Shown here piece after piece: positions 31,174 to 39,886 of a stretch of 44,171 bases of DNA (position 1 is its first letter; every line of letters begins with the position of its first letter). This DNA is from Oscillospiraceae bacterium. Its GTDB lineage: Bacteria; Bacillota; Clostridia; Oscillospirales; Ruminococcaceae. A program made the translations under genes and the position numbers. Where the stretch lies: positions 1-44,171 of the forward strand of contig JAFSEN010000047.1 in NCBI GenBank assembly GCA_017435745.1. Reading direction: 5' to 3'. The notes under the pieces were generated by a model. The model was not told the DNA's origin, ran no database searches, and saw only the letters and a program-made list of their open reading frames with translations.

Positions 31174-32000
31174 TGATTGAAAATCCCGTGCTCACCGCCA
31201 TTGTTATGGTGCTCATAATAATTTTTCTTTTATTTGCCTGCGCTTTTGTCTATATGACAACCCCGAACAAATTCCGTTTTTTCGATATGCCCGTTGCATA
31301 TTGCCACAGAGGTTTTTGGGACGAAAATCTTCCGGAAAACAGCCTTCCGGCTTTTAAAAAATGCGCCGAAAAAGAAATTGGCGTTGAACTTGACGTTCAG
31401 CCCACAAAAGACGGAAAAATCGTTGTTTTTCACGACATAAACCTTAAACGCGTCTGCGGAGTTGACAAAGCTGTTTCCGAACTTACCTTTGAGGAACTTT
31501 CCGAACTTTGCCTTAAAGATACCGAAGAACATATTCCGCTTTTCACCGAAGCTCTTGAAGTTCTTGCCGGCGTTCCGGTTTCCTGCGAGATAAAAACCGC
31601 CGGGGCTGCTTTTGACCCGGAATTTCTTGAAGGAGTTTATCAGATAATCAAAGATTACGACGGACTTTATAACATAATAAGTTTCAACCCCTATGTTCTT
31701 GAATGGTTCAAAAACAATCATCCGGAAGTTATCCGCGGCCAGCTTTCCGCCGGAAACGGCCACCTTGGGGTTAAAGGTATTCTCGGTTGGGGACTTTCGA
31801 ACCTTTTGCTCAACTTTAAATCGAAACCGGATTTTATTTCCTATAAATTCGGCGATAAAAGCCTTGGATTTTTGCTTTGCCGTTTTTACGGAACAAGGCT
31901 TTGCGTCTGGACCGTTCATTCCCTTGAAGATGTTGAAGAAGCCGCTTATGAAGGTTTTTCAACCTTTGTCGGCGAAGATTTTGATGTAACCGAGGTGTGA
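31173..32000 (+). CDS. Membrane-anchored glycerophosphodiester phosphodiesterase
   Basis: A 275-residue GDPD-family enzyme that hydrolyses glycerophosphodiesters to glycerol 3-phosphate and an alcohol. One N-terminal transmembrane helix (about residues 8-27) anchors it; the catalytic TIM barrel then starts at about 40. CHRGF holds the first catalytic His and Arg, GVELDVQPTKDGKIVVFHD supplies the metal Glu/Asp and the second His, and SCEIKT a third acidic residue. All key residues are present. I start at the ATG at 31173, which overlaps the transporter TGA by one base and follows GGAGG. Which side of the membrane the barrel faces is not certain. Confidence 0.92.
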   Translation: MIENPVLTAIVMVLIIIFLLFACAFVYMTTPNKFRFFDMPVAYCHRGFWDENLPENSLPAFKKCAEKEIGVELDVQPTKDGKIVVFHDINLKRVCGVDKAVSELTFEELSELCLKDTEEHIPLFTEALEVLAGVPVSCEIKTAGAAFDPEFLEGVYQIIKDYDGLYNIISFNPYVLEWFKNNHPEVIRGQLSAGNGHLGVKGILGWGLSNLLLNFKSKPDFISYKFGDKSLGFLLCRFYGTRLCVWTVHSLEDVEEAAYEGFSTFVGEDFDVTEV

Positions 32001-32004
32001 ATCT

Positions 32005-32496
32005 TTGAAAAAAAGCGATGATAAAACCAACGTTATGCGCTTTCTTGACCAGAAGAAAGTCGAATATATTCCCCACGGATATGAAATTGAGGAAGGATCA
32101 CCCTGCGACGCTGTTACAGTTGCCGGACTTATCGGCAAAGATGTTTCCGAAGTTTACAAAACCCTTGTTCTCAAAGCCGGAAAAGGCAATTTTTATGTCT
32201 TTGTAATTCCCGGCGCAGCAAGACTGGATTATAAAAAAGCCGCAAAGGCAGTTGGCGAAAAAAGCGTTGCAATGGTTCTTTCCGCGGATCTTCTCGGGCT
32301 TACCGGATATATCCACGGCGGATGTTCCCCCATCGGAATGAAAAAACTTTTTCCTACGGTTTTCCACGAGGCTGTTCTTGATTTAAAAACCGTTACGGTA
32401 AGCGCCGGAAGAATCGGAAGGCAGATCGAGATAGAACCTTCGGTTCTTATTCCGCTTGTAAAAGGAAAAACCGCTGACCTTATTGTTGAAGAATAA
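32005..32496 (+). CDS. ybaK: YbaK family aminoacyl-tRNA deacylase
   Basis: A 163-residue YbaK/EbsC-type protein that hydrolyses mischarged Cys-tRNA-Pro, a trans-editing enzyme. The conserved YKTLVLKAG lysine region, the VIPGAARLDYKKAAKAVG segment and the GYIHGGCSPIGMKK loop are intact. The start is TTG at 32005, seven bases after GAGGTG; the next ATG would remove the N-terminal helix. It follows the phosphodiesterase by four bases and closes the operon, with a strong terminator behind it. Confidence 0.93.
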   Translation: MKKSDDKTNVMRFLDQKKVEYIPHGYEIEEGSPCDAVTVAGLIGKDVSEVYKTLVLKAGKGNFYVFVIPGAARLDYKKAAKAVGEKSVAMVLSADLLGLTGYIHGGCSPIGMKKLFPTVFHEAVLDLKTVTVSAGRIGRQIEIEPSVLIPLVKGKTADLIVEE

Positions 32497-32512
32497 GATA
32501 TAAACATTATTT

Positions 32513-32541
32513 AAAGGCACGCTCCGGAGCGTGCCTTTTTT
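32513..32541 (+). terminator. Terminator of the YbaK operon
   Basis: AAAGGCACGCTCC and GGAGCGTGCCTTT form an uninterrupted 13-pair palindrome ending in a T run. Confidence 0.9.
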
Positions 32542-32547
32542 TCGTAT

Positions 32548-32590
32548 TCCACCCTTCCGTCTGCTTCGCAGACACCTCCCCTTATAGGGG
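32548..32590. repeat. Family A dispersed repeat
   Basis: A CCCTTCCGTCTGCTTCGCAG-type hairpin followed by CACCTCCCC and an AGGGG end. It lies between the YbaK terminator and the hrcA promoter. Confidence 0.6.
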
Positions 32591-32614
32591 AAACAAAAGC
32601 ATTTTTCGACAAAA

Positions 32615-32641
32615 TTAGCACTCGGATTAAAAAAGTGCTAA
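32615..32641. promoter_or_regulatory. CIRCE operator 1
   Basis: TTAGCACTC, nine bases, AAGTGCTAA: the HrcA-binding inverted repeat with one mismatch (A for G) in the right arm. It sits upstream of the -35. Confidence 0.9.
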
Positions 32642-32668
32642 AAATTTGTGAATATTTTGCATATTCGC

Positions 32669-32696
32669 TTGACAACGGAAAAAATATCAGTATAAT
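32669..32696 (+). promoter_or_regulatory. hrcA operon promoter
   Basis: TTGACA (32669-32674) and TATAAT (32691-32696), both perfect, 16-base spacer. It is flanked by the two CIRCE elements. Confidence 0.9.
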
Positions 32697-32703
32697 ATAG
32701 TTG

Positions 32704-32730
32704 TTGGCACTCGAAAGAGATGAGTGCTAA
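32704..32730. promoter_or_regulatory. CIRCE operator 2
   Basis: TTGGCACTC, nine bases, GAGTGCTAA: one mismatch from the CIRCE consensus, in the left arm. It lies just after the promoter, where HrcA binding would block transcription. Confidence 0.93.
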
Positions 32731-32761
32731 AAAAGAATTTCAAAAAAGGGGGGCGTTTCCG

Positions 32762-33808
32762 ATGAGGTTTGATGACAGAAAAAAACGTATTCTTTCCGCC
32801 ATTGTTGAAACTTATATTCGCACCGGCGAACCTGTCGGTTCAAAAACGCTTTCCGAATTCCCCGAAATTTCCGTTTCTCCCGCAACGGTAAGAAACGAAA
32901 TGGCAGCGCTTTTTGAAATGGGTCTTCTTGAACAGCCCCACACTTCCGCAGGAAGGGTTCCTTCCCACCTCGGTTACAGAGCCTATATCGACAGCCTTAT
33001 GAGGGTAAAACCCCTTACCGATGATGAGAAAGACGGAATTGACGCTTTGTTCAACATAGGCGACCCGGACCCCGATAAGCTTCTTGCGGATTCCGCAGAA
33101 GCCCTTGCGGAATATACCGGCTGTGCCACCGTTGCAATGACCAGCACCCCAAGCTATGTTACCGTTGAACATATCGACATTGTTCCGGCTGACGAAAGCA
33201 CCGTTGTTCTTTTGGTCATCGCTTCCAACGGAGTTATCAAAAGCAAGGTATGCCGGCTTTTCTTCCGGGTCAACACCGGAATTGCGGATTTCTTCCGCAA
33301 GTTTGCAAACGACCGTTTTTGCGGGCACACCCTTAAAGAAATAAGTGCCGAATTTGTAAACGCCGTTTCGATCCAGCTTGGAGAATATTCCGGAGTTTTC
33401 AATCCGCTGATCGTCGGAATTTATGAACTTTGCAAAGAAGTTTATGACGGCCAATATTACCTTGGAGGAAGAGAAAAACTTCTTACCTACAACGAATATT
33501 CCGACAGGGCGCTTGAAATAATGAAACTTGTTTCAAAACGCGACAAGCTTGGACCGGTTATCGGAAACAACCCTTCCGGCGTAACGGTTTTTATCGGGAA
33601 GGAAAACAGCCTTTCCCAGCTTTCCGGAAGTTCGCTTCTGGTTGCAAGGTTTTCCATCGGCGAAAACGATTGCGGAACCATCGGTCTTATCGGACCGGTA
33701 AGAATGGATTATTCAAGACTTATTCCCCATCTTGAATACTTTGCTAAAAAACTCGGCACACTGCTTTCAATAACATATCAAAGAAAAACAGGTGATGAAA
33801 ATGGATAA
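32762..33808 (+). CDS. hrcA: Heat-inducible transcription repressor HrcA
   Basis: A 348-residue repressor that binds CIRCE and shuts the chaperone genes off until heat stress titrates GroEL. The N-terminus is a winged helix (LSAIVETYIRTGEPVGSKTL, then SPATVRNEMAALFEMGLLEQ), followed by the GAF-like and dimerisation domains; the C-terminus contains LSGSSLLVARFSIGENDCGT. I start at the ATG at 32762: AAAGGGGGG lies six bases before it, and the earlier ATG in the same frame falls inside CIRCE 2. It overlaps grpE by eight bases. Confidence 0.97.
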   Translation: MRFDDRKKRILSAIVETYIRTGEPVGSKTLSEFPEISVSPATVRNEMAALFEMGLLEQPHTSAGRVPSHLGYRAYIDSLMRVKPLTDDEKDGIDALFNIGDPDPDKLLADSAEALAEYTGCATVAMTSTPSYVTVEHIDIVPADESTVVLLVIASNGVIKSKVCRLFFRVNTGIADFFRKFANDRFCGHTLKEISAEFVNAVSIQLGEYSGVFNPLIVGIYELCKEVYDGQYYLGGREKLLTYNEYSDRALEIMKLVSKRDKLGPVIGNNPSGVTVFIGKENSLSQLSGSSLLVARFSIGENDCGTIGLIGPVRMDYSRLIPHLEYFAKKLGTLLSITYQRKTGDENG

Positions 33809-34316
33809 AGAAAAAATAAACCAGACAGAAGAACAGACCGAAGTTCCGAAAGAAAAAACGGAACTTGAAAAACTTTCGGAAGAACTTGAAAATCTTCAGA
33901 AAGCAAAAGATGAGCTTTATGACAAATATCTCCGCACCCTTGCGGAATATGACAACTTCCGCAAACGCAGCCAGCGCGAAAAAGACGCAATCTACGGCGA
34001 CGCAACGGTTGATACAGTCAAAAAACTTCTTCCGGTTCTTGATAACTTCGAAAGAGCTCTTAACTATGAATGCAAAGACGAGGAATTTAAAAAAGGAATC
34101 GCTCTTATCCAAAACACCCTTAAAGAAGTTTTTGAAAACATCGGCGTTACCGAAATTCCTTCCCTTGATGAACAGTTCGATCCGAACCTTCACGAAGCGG
34201 TAATGCATATTGACAACCCGGCTTACGGAGAAAACATTGTAACCGATGTTTACAGAAAAGGCTATATGCTCGGCGACAAAGTTATCCGCCACACAATGGT
34301 CGTTGTTGCAAACTGA
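33801..34316 (+). CDS. grpE: Nucleotide exchange factor GrpE
   Basis: A 171-residue DnaK cochaperone that speeds ADP release. The N-terminal 60 residues are charged and coiled-coil forming. The core carries YDNFRKRSQREKDAIYGDAT and the C-terminal beta domain ends with GYMLGDKVIRHTMVVVAN. Among three nearby starts I choose ATG 33801, whose spacing to AGGTGA fits best; GTG 33792 and ATG 33795 are alternatives. Translationally coupled with hrcA. An 80-base gap with the dnaK ribosome site follows. Confidence 0.95.
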   Translation: MDKEKINQTEEQTEVPKEKTELEKLSEELENLQKAKDELYDKYLRTLAEYDNFRKRSQREKDAIYGDATVDTVKKLLPVLDNFERALNYECKDEEFKKGIALIQNTLKEVFENIGVTEIPSLDEQFDPNLHEAVMHIDNPAYGENIVTDVYRKGYMLGDKVIRHTMVVVAN

Positions 34317-34395
34317 TAAATTTATTTAATTTAAGGCAAACTCTTTTAATATAATCAATTTTGTAAATCTTTAACTTAATTGGAGGAATATAATT

Positions 34396-36246
34396 ATGGC
34401 AAAAATCATTGGTATTGACCTTGGTACTACTAACTCTTGCGTAGCAGTTATGGAAGCAGGCGAACCCGTTGTTATTCCTAACCCCGAAGGCGCAAGAACC
34501 ACCCCTTCCGTTGTCGGTTTTTCCAAAACCGGTGAACGCGTTGTCGGCCAGGCAGCAAAACGCCAGGCTGTAACCAACCCCGAAAGAACCATCACTTCCA
34601 TCAAACGTCACATGGGAAGCGACTATAAAGTAAACATTGACGGAAAAAGCTATACTCCCCAGGAAATTTCCGCAATGGTTCTTCAGAAACTTAAAGCTGA
34701 TGCAGAAGCATATCTTGGCGAAACCGTAACCGCCGCTGTTATCACTGTTCCCGCATATTTCACCGACGCACAGCGCCAGGCAACCAAAGACGCAGGCAGA
34801 ATCGCCGGTCTTGAAGTAAAACGTATTATCAACGAACCCACCGCAGCAGCTCTTGCTTACGGCGCAGATAAAGAAGACGACCAGAAAATCATGGTTTATG
34901 ACCTTGGCGGCGGCACCTTCGACGTTTCCATCATCGAAATGGGCGACGGAATCCAGGAAGTTCTTGCAACCGCAGGTAACAACCGTCTTGGCGGCGACGA
35001 CTTTGACGACAGACTTATCAACTATCTTGCAGACCAGTTCAAAATTGAAAACGGTATCGATCTCCGCACCGACAAAATGGCAATGCAGAGACTTAAAGAA
35101 GCCGCAGAAAAATGCAAGATCGAACTTTCCGGCATGACCCAGGCAAACGTAAACCTTCCCTTCATCACTGCAGATGCAACCGGCCCGAAACATCTTGACG
35201 TAAATGTTTCCAGAGCAAAATTCAACGAACTTACCGCAGACCTTGTTGAAGCAACCATGGGACCGGTTCGCCAGGCACTTTCCGACGCAGGCCTTAAAGC
35301 TTCCGATCTTGACAAAATCCTTCTTGTCGGCGGTTCTTCCAGAATCCCCGCTGTTCAGGAAGCAGTTAAAAACATTACCGGCAAAGATCCTTTCAAAGGC
35401 ATCAACCCCGACGAATGTGTTGCTCTCGGCGCAGCGATCCAGGGCGGCGTTCTTTCCGGCGAAGTTAAAGGTCTTGTTCTCCTTGACGTAACTCCCCTTT
35501 CTCTCGGTCTTGAAACCCTTGGCGGCGTTTTCACCAAAATCATCGACAGAAACACCACCATCCCCGCAAAGAAATCCCAGATCTTCTCCACCGCTGCAGA
35601 CGGCCAGACTTCCGTTGAAATTCATGTTCTCCAGGGTGAACGCGAAATGGCAAGAGATAACAAATCTCTCGGTATGTTCCATCTTGACGGCATTATGCCC
35701 GCCCCCAGAGGTATTCCGCAGATCGAAGTAACCTTCGACATCGACGCAAACGGAATTGTTCATGTAAGCGCAAAAGACCTTGGCACCGGCAAAGAACAGC
35801 ACATTACCATCACTTCCTCCACCAACATGAGCAAAGAGGACATTGAAAAAGCTGTTAAAGAAGCCGAACAGTATGCAGAACAGGATAAGAAACACCGCGA
35901 AGAAATCGACACCCGCAACGCTGCCGACCAGATGGTATATCAGTCCGAAAAAACCATCAAAGATCTTGGCGACAAACTTTCTGCCGACGACAAATCCGGT
36001 CTTGAAGCAAAAATCAACGACCTTAAAGAATCCCTTAAAGGCGAAGATATCGAAGATATCAAAGCAAAACAGAAAGCTCTTGAAGAAAAATTCTACGAAG
36101 TTTCCGCAAAAGTTTACCAGCAGGCAAACCCTAACGGCGACCCCAATGCACAGCCCGGCTGCGACGGAAACTGCGGCGATTGCGGCAACCACGGAAACGA
36201 CGACGGTTACGTTGACGCTGATTACCGCGAAGTTAACGACAACTGA
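34396..36246 (+). CDS. dnaK: Molecular chaperone DnaK (Hsp70)
   Basis: A 616-residue Hsp70. The nucleotide-binding domain (about 1-360) begins [16 protein letters not shown] and contains [12 protein letters not shown] and [12 protein letters not shown]. The substrate-binding domain (about 385-500) includes [14 protein letters not shown], and the helical lid follows. The last 45 residues are odd: after the usual flexible part there is a cluster [12 protein letters not shown] (C-x3-C-x2-C-x2-H), then the family's acidic end with DYREVNDN. Such a Cys/His set could bind a metal, and is not a standard DnaK feature as far as I know. GGAGG precedes the ATG. Many codons are the strongly preferred type, consistent with high expression. 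Confidence 0.98.
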   Translation: MAKIIGIDLGTTNSCVAVMEAGEPVVIPNPEGARTTPSVVGFSKTGERVVGQAAKRQAVTNPERTITSIKRHMGSDYKVNIDGKSYTPQEISAMVLQKLKADAEAYLGETVTAAVITVPAYFTDAQRQATKDAGRIAGLEVKRIINEPTAAALAYGADKEDDQKIMVYDLGGGTFDVSIIEMGDGIQEVLATAGNNRLGGDDFDDRLINYLADQFKIENGIDLRTDKMAMQRLKEAAEKCKIELSGMTQANVNLPFITADATGPKHLDVNVSRAKFNELTADLVEATMGPVRQALSDAGLKASDLDKILLVGGSSRIPAVQEAVKNITGKDPFKGINPDECVALGAAIQGGVLSGEVKGLVLLDVTPLSLGLETLGGVFTKIIDRNTTIPAKKSQIFSTAADGQTSVEIHVLQGEREMARDNKSLGMFHLDGIMPAPRGIPQIEVTFDIDANGIVHVSAKDLGTGKEQHITITSSTNMSKEDIEKAVKEAEQYAEQDKKHREEIDTRNAADQMVYQSEKTIKDLGDKLSADDKSGLEAKINDLKESLKGEDIEDIKAKQKALEEKFYEVSAKVYQQANPNGDPNAQPGCDGNCGDCGNHGNDDGYVDADYREVNDN

Positions 36247-36288
36247 TTTTGCTTTGCCTTTCAGGAAAAACGATATTAAACAAACGTC

Positions 36289-36350
36289 GTAGGGGCGGTC
36301 CTATGTGACCGCCCGAAAAAAACGGGCGCACACGCAGGTGCGCCCCTACA
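36289..36350. repeat. Family B dispersed repeat, two-armed copy
   Basis: GTAGGGGCGGTC...GACCGCCCG is followed by a spacer, then CGGGCGCA...TGCGCCCCTACA. It is two family B units facing outward, so the whole element is bounded by GTAGGGGC and its complement GCCCCTAC. It lies in the dnaK-dnaJ spacer, which it almost fills. Confidence 0.8.
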
Positions 36351-36438
36351 AACAAAACCAATAATAAATCTGTTTCTGCGCAGGGGTTTCCTCTGCGCAG
36401 AAAGTGCTATACATGAAGAAAAGTAAGGTGGTGCAATA

Positions 36439-37605
36439 ATGGCGGATAAACGCGATTATTACGAAGTCCTCGGAGTTGAAAAAAGCGCAACCGACGACGA
36501 AATTAAAAAAGCCTACCGAAAAATGGCAAAAAAATATCACCCGGACCTTAACCCGGATGATAAAACTGCAGAATCGAAATTTAAGGAAGTCGGCGAAGCT
36601 TACGAAGTCCTTTCCGATAAACAAAAACGCGCCCGTTATGACCAATTCGGCCACGCAGGCGTTGATCCGAACTATGGCGCAGGCCAGGGCGGATATGAAA
36701 GATATCAGCAATACGGCCACGGGGATTTCGGCGATTTTTCCGATATTTTCGGAGATATCTTCAACGGATTCGGTTTCGGCGGTTCAACAAAAACCAGAAA
36801 CCCAAACGGCCCCATCCGCGGAAACGACACCCAGGTGCGTATTCAGCTCACCTTTATGGAAGCCGCAAAAGGCTGCAAAAAGGAAATTCCTATCCAGCGG
36901 CTTGAACGTTGTTCAGATTGCAGCGGAACCGGCGCAAAACCCGGAACCAACCCGGAAACCTGCCCCGAATGCGGCGGCAGCGGCCAGGTTCGCGTTCAGC
37001 AGCGCAGTCCTTTCGGCGTTATCCAAACCGTTAAAGCCTGCTCCCGCTGCGGCGGCAAGGGCAAAGTTATAAACGATCCCTGCAAAACCTGCAACGGAAT
37101 GGGAAGAGTTCGTAAAAGCAGAAAAATTTCTGTTGATATTCCCGCCGGAATCGACAACGGCCAGACTTTTGTTGTTCGCGGAATGGGTGACGACGGAACC
37201 AACGGCGGCCCTGCAGGCGATCTTAACGTAACTGTTACCGTTAAGGAAGACCCCATTTTCCAGCGCGAAGGTTTCGACGTTTGGGTCGATATCCCTATAA
37301 CTTATGCACAGGCGGTTCTCGGCGACGAGATAACCGTTCCCACCATTGACGGAAAAGTTTCTTACAACGTTCCGGAAGGAACCCAGCCGGGAACAACTTT
37401 CCGCCTTCGCAACAAGGGAATCCAGTACGTTAACAACCGCGGCCGGGGCGACCAGTATGTAAGAGTAAACATTGAAGTTCCGACCAATCTTTCCGGAAAA
37501 CAGAAAGACATGCTCCGGGATTTTGATTCCTCCACAAGCGACAAAAACTATGCAAAACGCAAAAGCTTTTTTGACAAAATAAAAGACGCATTCAAGGGAG
37601 ATTGA
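36439..37605 (+). CDS. dnaJ: Chaperone protein DnaJ (Hsp40)
   Basis: A 388-residue class I J-protein that delivers clients to DnaK and stimulates its ATPase. The J domain (about 5-70) has HPD at residues 34-36. A Gly/Phe-rich linker follows (about 75-125). Four CxxCxGxG-type zinc repeats are present ([32 protein letters not shown]; the last has Gly-Met-Gly), in the span of about 155-225. Two C-terminal beta domains complete it. The dnaJ start is preceded by AAGGTGG. It is separated from dnaK by a repeat and followed after one base by prmA. Confidence 0.98.
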   Translation: MADKRDYYEVLGVEKSATDDEIKKAYRKMAKKYHPDLNPDDKTAESKFKEVGEAYEVLSDKQKRARYDQFGHAGVDPNYGAGQGGYERYQQYGHGDFGDFSDIFGDIFNGFGFGGSTKTRNPNGPIRGNDTQVRIQLTFMEAAKGCKKEIPIQRLERCSDCSGTGAKPGTNPETCPECGGSGQVRVQQRSPFGVIQTVKACSRCGGKGKVINDPCKTCNGMGRVRKSRKISVDIPAGIDNGQTFVVRGMGDDGTNGGPAGDLNVTVTVKEDPIFQREGFDVWVDIPITYAQAVLGDEITVPTIDGKVSYNVPEGTQPGTTFRLRNKGIQYVNNRGRGDQYVRVNIEVPTNLSGKQKDMLRDFDSSTSDKNYAKRKSFFDKIKDAFKGD

Positions 37606-37606
37606 A

Positions 37607-38527
37607 ATGGAAACCTGGAACGAGCTTACCGTAAAAGTTAAAACCGAAGATACCGCCCGTGCAAGCGACGTTTGCACCGTTATTGCAGACATGGGAATTT
37701 ATGTTGAAGATTACAGCGACCTTGAAAACGTTGTATGGAACATTGCCCATGTTGACCTTATCGAGCAGGAACTTCTCGAACGCGACCGCACCCATTCCCT
37801 TATCCATGTTTATATAAAACAGGAAAAAGACGCTCTTGAATGTGTTGAATTCATCAAAGCGCGCCTTGATTCCGAAGGTATCGAATACGAAACCTCCATT
37901 GTCGGAGTCAACGAAGAGGATTGGGCAAACAACTGGAAACAGTATTACCACACCCAAAGAATCGGCAAGCGCATTGTTGTAACCCCTTCCTGGGAAGAAT
38001 ATGAACCCACCGGCGACGACGTTCAGATGCGTCTTGACCCGGGAATGGCTTTCGGCACCGGAACCCACGACACAACCCGCCTTTGCCTTGAGCTTCTTGA
38101 GGAATGCGTAACCCCCGAAACCAGAATTCTTGACGTGGGCACCGGAAGCGGAATTCTTTCCGTTGGCGGAGTTCTTCTCGGAGCACCTTCCGCTCTTGGC
38201 GTTGATATTGACCCTGTCGCAGTAAAAGTTGCAAACGAAAACGCAGAGATCAACAAAGTTCAGGACAAAACCGAATTTGTCTGCGGCGACCTTACCGACA
38301 AAGTCCACGGAAAATTCGAAATTGTAACCGCAAATATCGTTGCGGACGTTATTATAAGACTTTTGAGCACCGTTAAAAATTATCTGCTCAAAGGCGGCGT
38401 GCTCATCGTTTCCGGAATCATCGATACCCGCGCAGACGAAGTTGAAAACGCTTGCCACGAAGCCGGCTTCATCACCGAAAAACGGCTTGAGCATGGGGGT
38501 TGGGTCGCCATCAAGCTCCGTTATTGA
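37607..38527 (+). CDS. prmA: Ribosomal protein L11 methyltransferase
   Basis: A 306-residue SAM-dependent methylase that methylates ribosomal protein L11. The N-terminal substrate-recognition domain is followed by the methyltransferase core, with MAFGTGTHDTT, DVGTGSGILS (SAM-binding motif I), GVDIDPVAV and TANIVADVI. The C-terminus ends in GGWVAIKLRY. The ATG at 37607 follows the dnaJ stop by one base. A dnaJ-prmA order is common in Firmicutes and supports the call. Confidence 0.97.
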   Translation: METWNELTVKVKTEDTARASDVCTVIADMGIYVEDYSDLENVVWNIAHVDLIEQELLERDRTHSLIHVYIKQEKDALECVEFIKARLDSEGIEYETSIVGVNEEDWANNWKQYYHTQRIGKRIVVTPSWEEYEPTGDDVQMRLDPGMAFGTGTHDTTRLCLELLEECVTPETRILDVGTGSGILSVGGVLLGAPSALGVDIDPVAVKVANENAEINKVQDKTEFVCGDLTDKVHGKFEIVTANIVADVIIRLLSTVKNYLLKGGVLIVSGIIDTRADEVENACHEAGFITEKRLEHGGWVAIKLRY

Positions 38528-38547
38528 TTTCGTGCTCAAATATAACT

Positions 38548-38571
38548 GTAGGAAGCGGTTTTGACCGTTCC
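38548..38571. repeat. Family B dispersed repeat (short copy)
   Basis: GTAGGAAGCGGTTTTGACCGTTCC. It is the mirror of the 114-139 copy: the GTAGG end and the CGGT/ACCG palindrome are shared. Confidence 0.45.
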
Positions 38572-38591
38572 GCAAAAAGGAGAACATAAAA

Positions 38592-39011
38592 ATGAAACCT
38601 TCCGACGAACTTAAAGAGGGCACTCTTATTCTTTATAACAAACACCCGAGCGTTGTCCGCGGAATCACCGCAGACTCCACAAAAAACGCTGTTTTTCTTC
38701 TTATTGAGGACATGATCGACCACGGAATGTACGATTCCAACATCGACGATATCGATTATTGGCCGAGCTGCCCCTATTACAAACTTCTTGATACCATGGA
38801 AGTTCTGCTCAAATTTGTCCGCTATGGCGAAGGCACCCTTGTTTTCATGGAGCCCCAGAGCGGAATGTGCATCAACGTTCCCCATTTTAACGTAAACCTT
38901 GAGGTTGCGGGAATGGATTTTGAACCCGGCAAAGGCTATCTTCTCACCTTTGCGGACAAATTCCTTCTCGGCGCCGAAACCATGGTCGAAAAAGAAAAAG
39001 AGGAAGAATAA
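38592..39011 (+). CDS. Hypothetical protein downstream of prmA
   Basis: A 139-residue soluble acidic protein. I recognise no family. It starts with EGTLILYNKHPSVVRGITAD, a beta-rich look, and contains MCINVPHFNVNLEV and a Glu/Lys-rich end. No signal peptide or membrane helix is present. AAAAAGGAG precedes the ATG. It lies 64 bases after prmA, on the same strand, so it is probably read through from the heat-shock cluster. The stop is followed at once by a family A repeat. Confidence 0.7.
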   Translation: MKPSDELKEGTLILYNKHPSVVRGITADSTKNAVFLLIEDMIDHGMYDSNIDDIDYWPSCPYYKLLDTMEVLLKFVRYGEGTLVFMEPQSGMCINVPHFNVNLEVAGMDFEPGKGYLLTFADKFLLGAETMVEKEKEEE

Positions 39012-39014
39012 AAA

Positions 39015-39065
39015 GGCTCCCTTGTGTAAAGGGAGCTGTCACGGCTTTGCCGTGACTGAGGGATT
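39015..39065. repeat. Family A dispersed repeat
   Basis: GGCTCCCTTGTGTAAAGGGAGC, then a CACGGCTTTGCCGTG hairpin and CTGAGGGATT. It is a clean single-unit copy. The 39012-39284 gap contains almost nothing but repeats and hairpins. Confidence 0.75.
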
Positions 39066-39100
39066 GTAACCCTGTCCAATTTTATATAGAACGAAAAAAG

Positions 39101-39126
39101 AGCACCGCCCGATGGGCGGTGCTTTC
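39101..39126. terminator. Repeated hairpin, copy 1
   Basis: AGCACCGCCCGATGGGCGGTGCT followed by TTCTTTG. It nearly matches the hairpin at 39252-39280, so it could be a mobile terminator-like element as well as a terminator of the 38592-39011 gene. Confidence 0.7.
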
Positions 39127-39143
39127 TTTGTTTTAAATTATCC

Positions 39144-39171
39144 CGTAGGGGCGAACCTATGTGTTCGCCCG
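39144..39171. repeat. Family B dispersed repeat
   Basis: CGTAGGGGCGAACC...GTTCGCCCG. The left end GTAGGGGCG and the palindromic centre agree with the 36289-36350 copy. Confidence 0.7.
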
Positions 39172-39193
39172 TTTTATCTCCGTGAATCCTTTC

Positions 39194-39246
39194 AATCCCT
39201 CTTCCGTCATTTGCTTCGCAAATGCCACCTTCCCCTCTGGGAAGGC
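39194..39246. repeat. Family A dispersed repeat
   Basis: AATCCCTCTTCCGTC, a TTGCTTCGCAA hairpin, then CCACCTTCCCCTCTGGGAAGGC: the reverse-oriented form of the unit. Confidence 0.65.
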
Positions 39247-39251
39247 AAAAT

Positions 39252-39280
39252 AAAAGCACCGCCCGTTGGGCGGTGCTTTT
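39252..39280. terminator. Repeated hairpin, copy 2
   Basis: AAAAGCACCGCCC and GGGCGGTGCTTTT with a GTT loop, a 13-pair stem. On the minus strand it ends the 39285-39728 gene. A longer variant of the same core occurs near 44025-44070. Confidence 0.8.
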
Positions 39281-39284
39281 ATTT

Positions 39285-39728
39285 TTAGTTTTCCATATTT
39301 TCAAAAGAATAATCTGTTTCGGGGAAATAAACTTTAAGCGAACCTTTATATTTTATAAAATCGCCGACTTTTATATCCGATTTTTCAATTTTGCGGTCAT
39401 AATCTTCTATATCGATGACAATTTTTCCGCAGTCGATGCTGTAAAAATATCCGTTTCCTCTTTTTTTAACTATTTTTCCGCAAATGGAAATGTTGCCGTC
39501 CGATATTTCATAAAAAGCTTCCGGATTTTTCGCATACTCAGCATCACCGTAAACAGCAAAAATATCCGCTTTGATTTCTTTTCCGATTTCAAGAAAAGAA
39601 TCCGCAAAATCCTCGTTTGCCTGATAATAGAATTTATATTCTTTTCCGGAAACTTCCAAAAGAATATCCCCTTCATAACCGCAGGGACATTTATAAACTT
39701 CTTTTATGACCGCTTTATAAATCATCAT
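39285..39728 (-). CDS. Hypothetical protein with CPCG motif
   Basis: A 147-residue soluble protein of unknown function. A CPCG motif at residues 14-17 is the only early cysteine pair; the rest is beta-rich with many Asp/Lys (YSIDCGKIVIDIEDYD, then KVGDFIKYKGSLKVYF). The middle and C-terminal halves could be OB-like modules, but this is only an impression. AAAGGAG lies just before the ATG ATG at 39728/39725, and either Met may be first. It is transcribed away from a repeat-flanked spacer and ends in a strong hairpin. Confidence 0.65.
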   Translation of the reverse strand: MMIYKAVIKEVYKCPCGYEGDILLEVSGKEYKFYYQANEDFADSFLEIGKEIKADIFAVYGDAEYAKNPEAFYEISDGNISICGKIVKKRGNGYFYSIDCGKIVIDIEDYDRKIEKSDIKVGDFIKYKGSLKVYFPETDYSFENMEN

Positions 39729-39792
39729 CTCATCTCCTTTGATGTAGGAGGAGTATTATATTCCCAAAAAGCGGAATTGTCAAGATAAAAAA

Positions 39793-39818
39793 CGGCGGGA
39801 GCAAGCTCCCGCCCTACA
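39793..39818. repeat. Family B dispersed repeat (short copy)
   Basis: CGGCGGGAGC, then GCTCCCGCCCTACA. The palindrome is eight pairs or more and ends in CCCTACA. Confidence 0.75.
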
Positions 39819-39829
39819 TTCCTTTAAGA

Positions 39830-39882
39830 AATCCCTCCACCATCGCAAAGCGATGGTCCTCCTCCCTTTAGGCAAGGGAGGC
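39830..39882. repeat. Family A dispersed repeat
   Basis: AATCCCTCCACCATCGC, the AAAGCGATGG hairpin, then CCTCCTCCCTTTAGGCAAGG: a reverse-oriented copy with the CTTTAGGCAAGG arm seen at 7123-7240 and 9932-10021. Confidence 0.75.
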
Positions 39883-39886
39883 TTTT

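Noticed and set aside
34282-36192. Long minus-strand open frame opposite dnaK
   Set aside because: Antisense shadow of the strongly biased dnaK codons.
39012-39284. Possible CRISPR-like array
   Set aside because: The repeats differ in size and orientation and have no regular spacers; they belong to the dispersed palindromic families.
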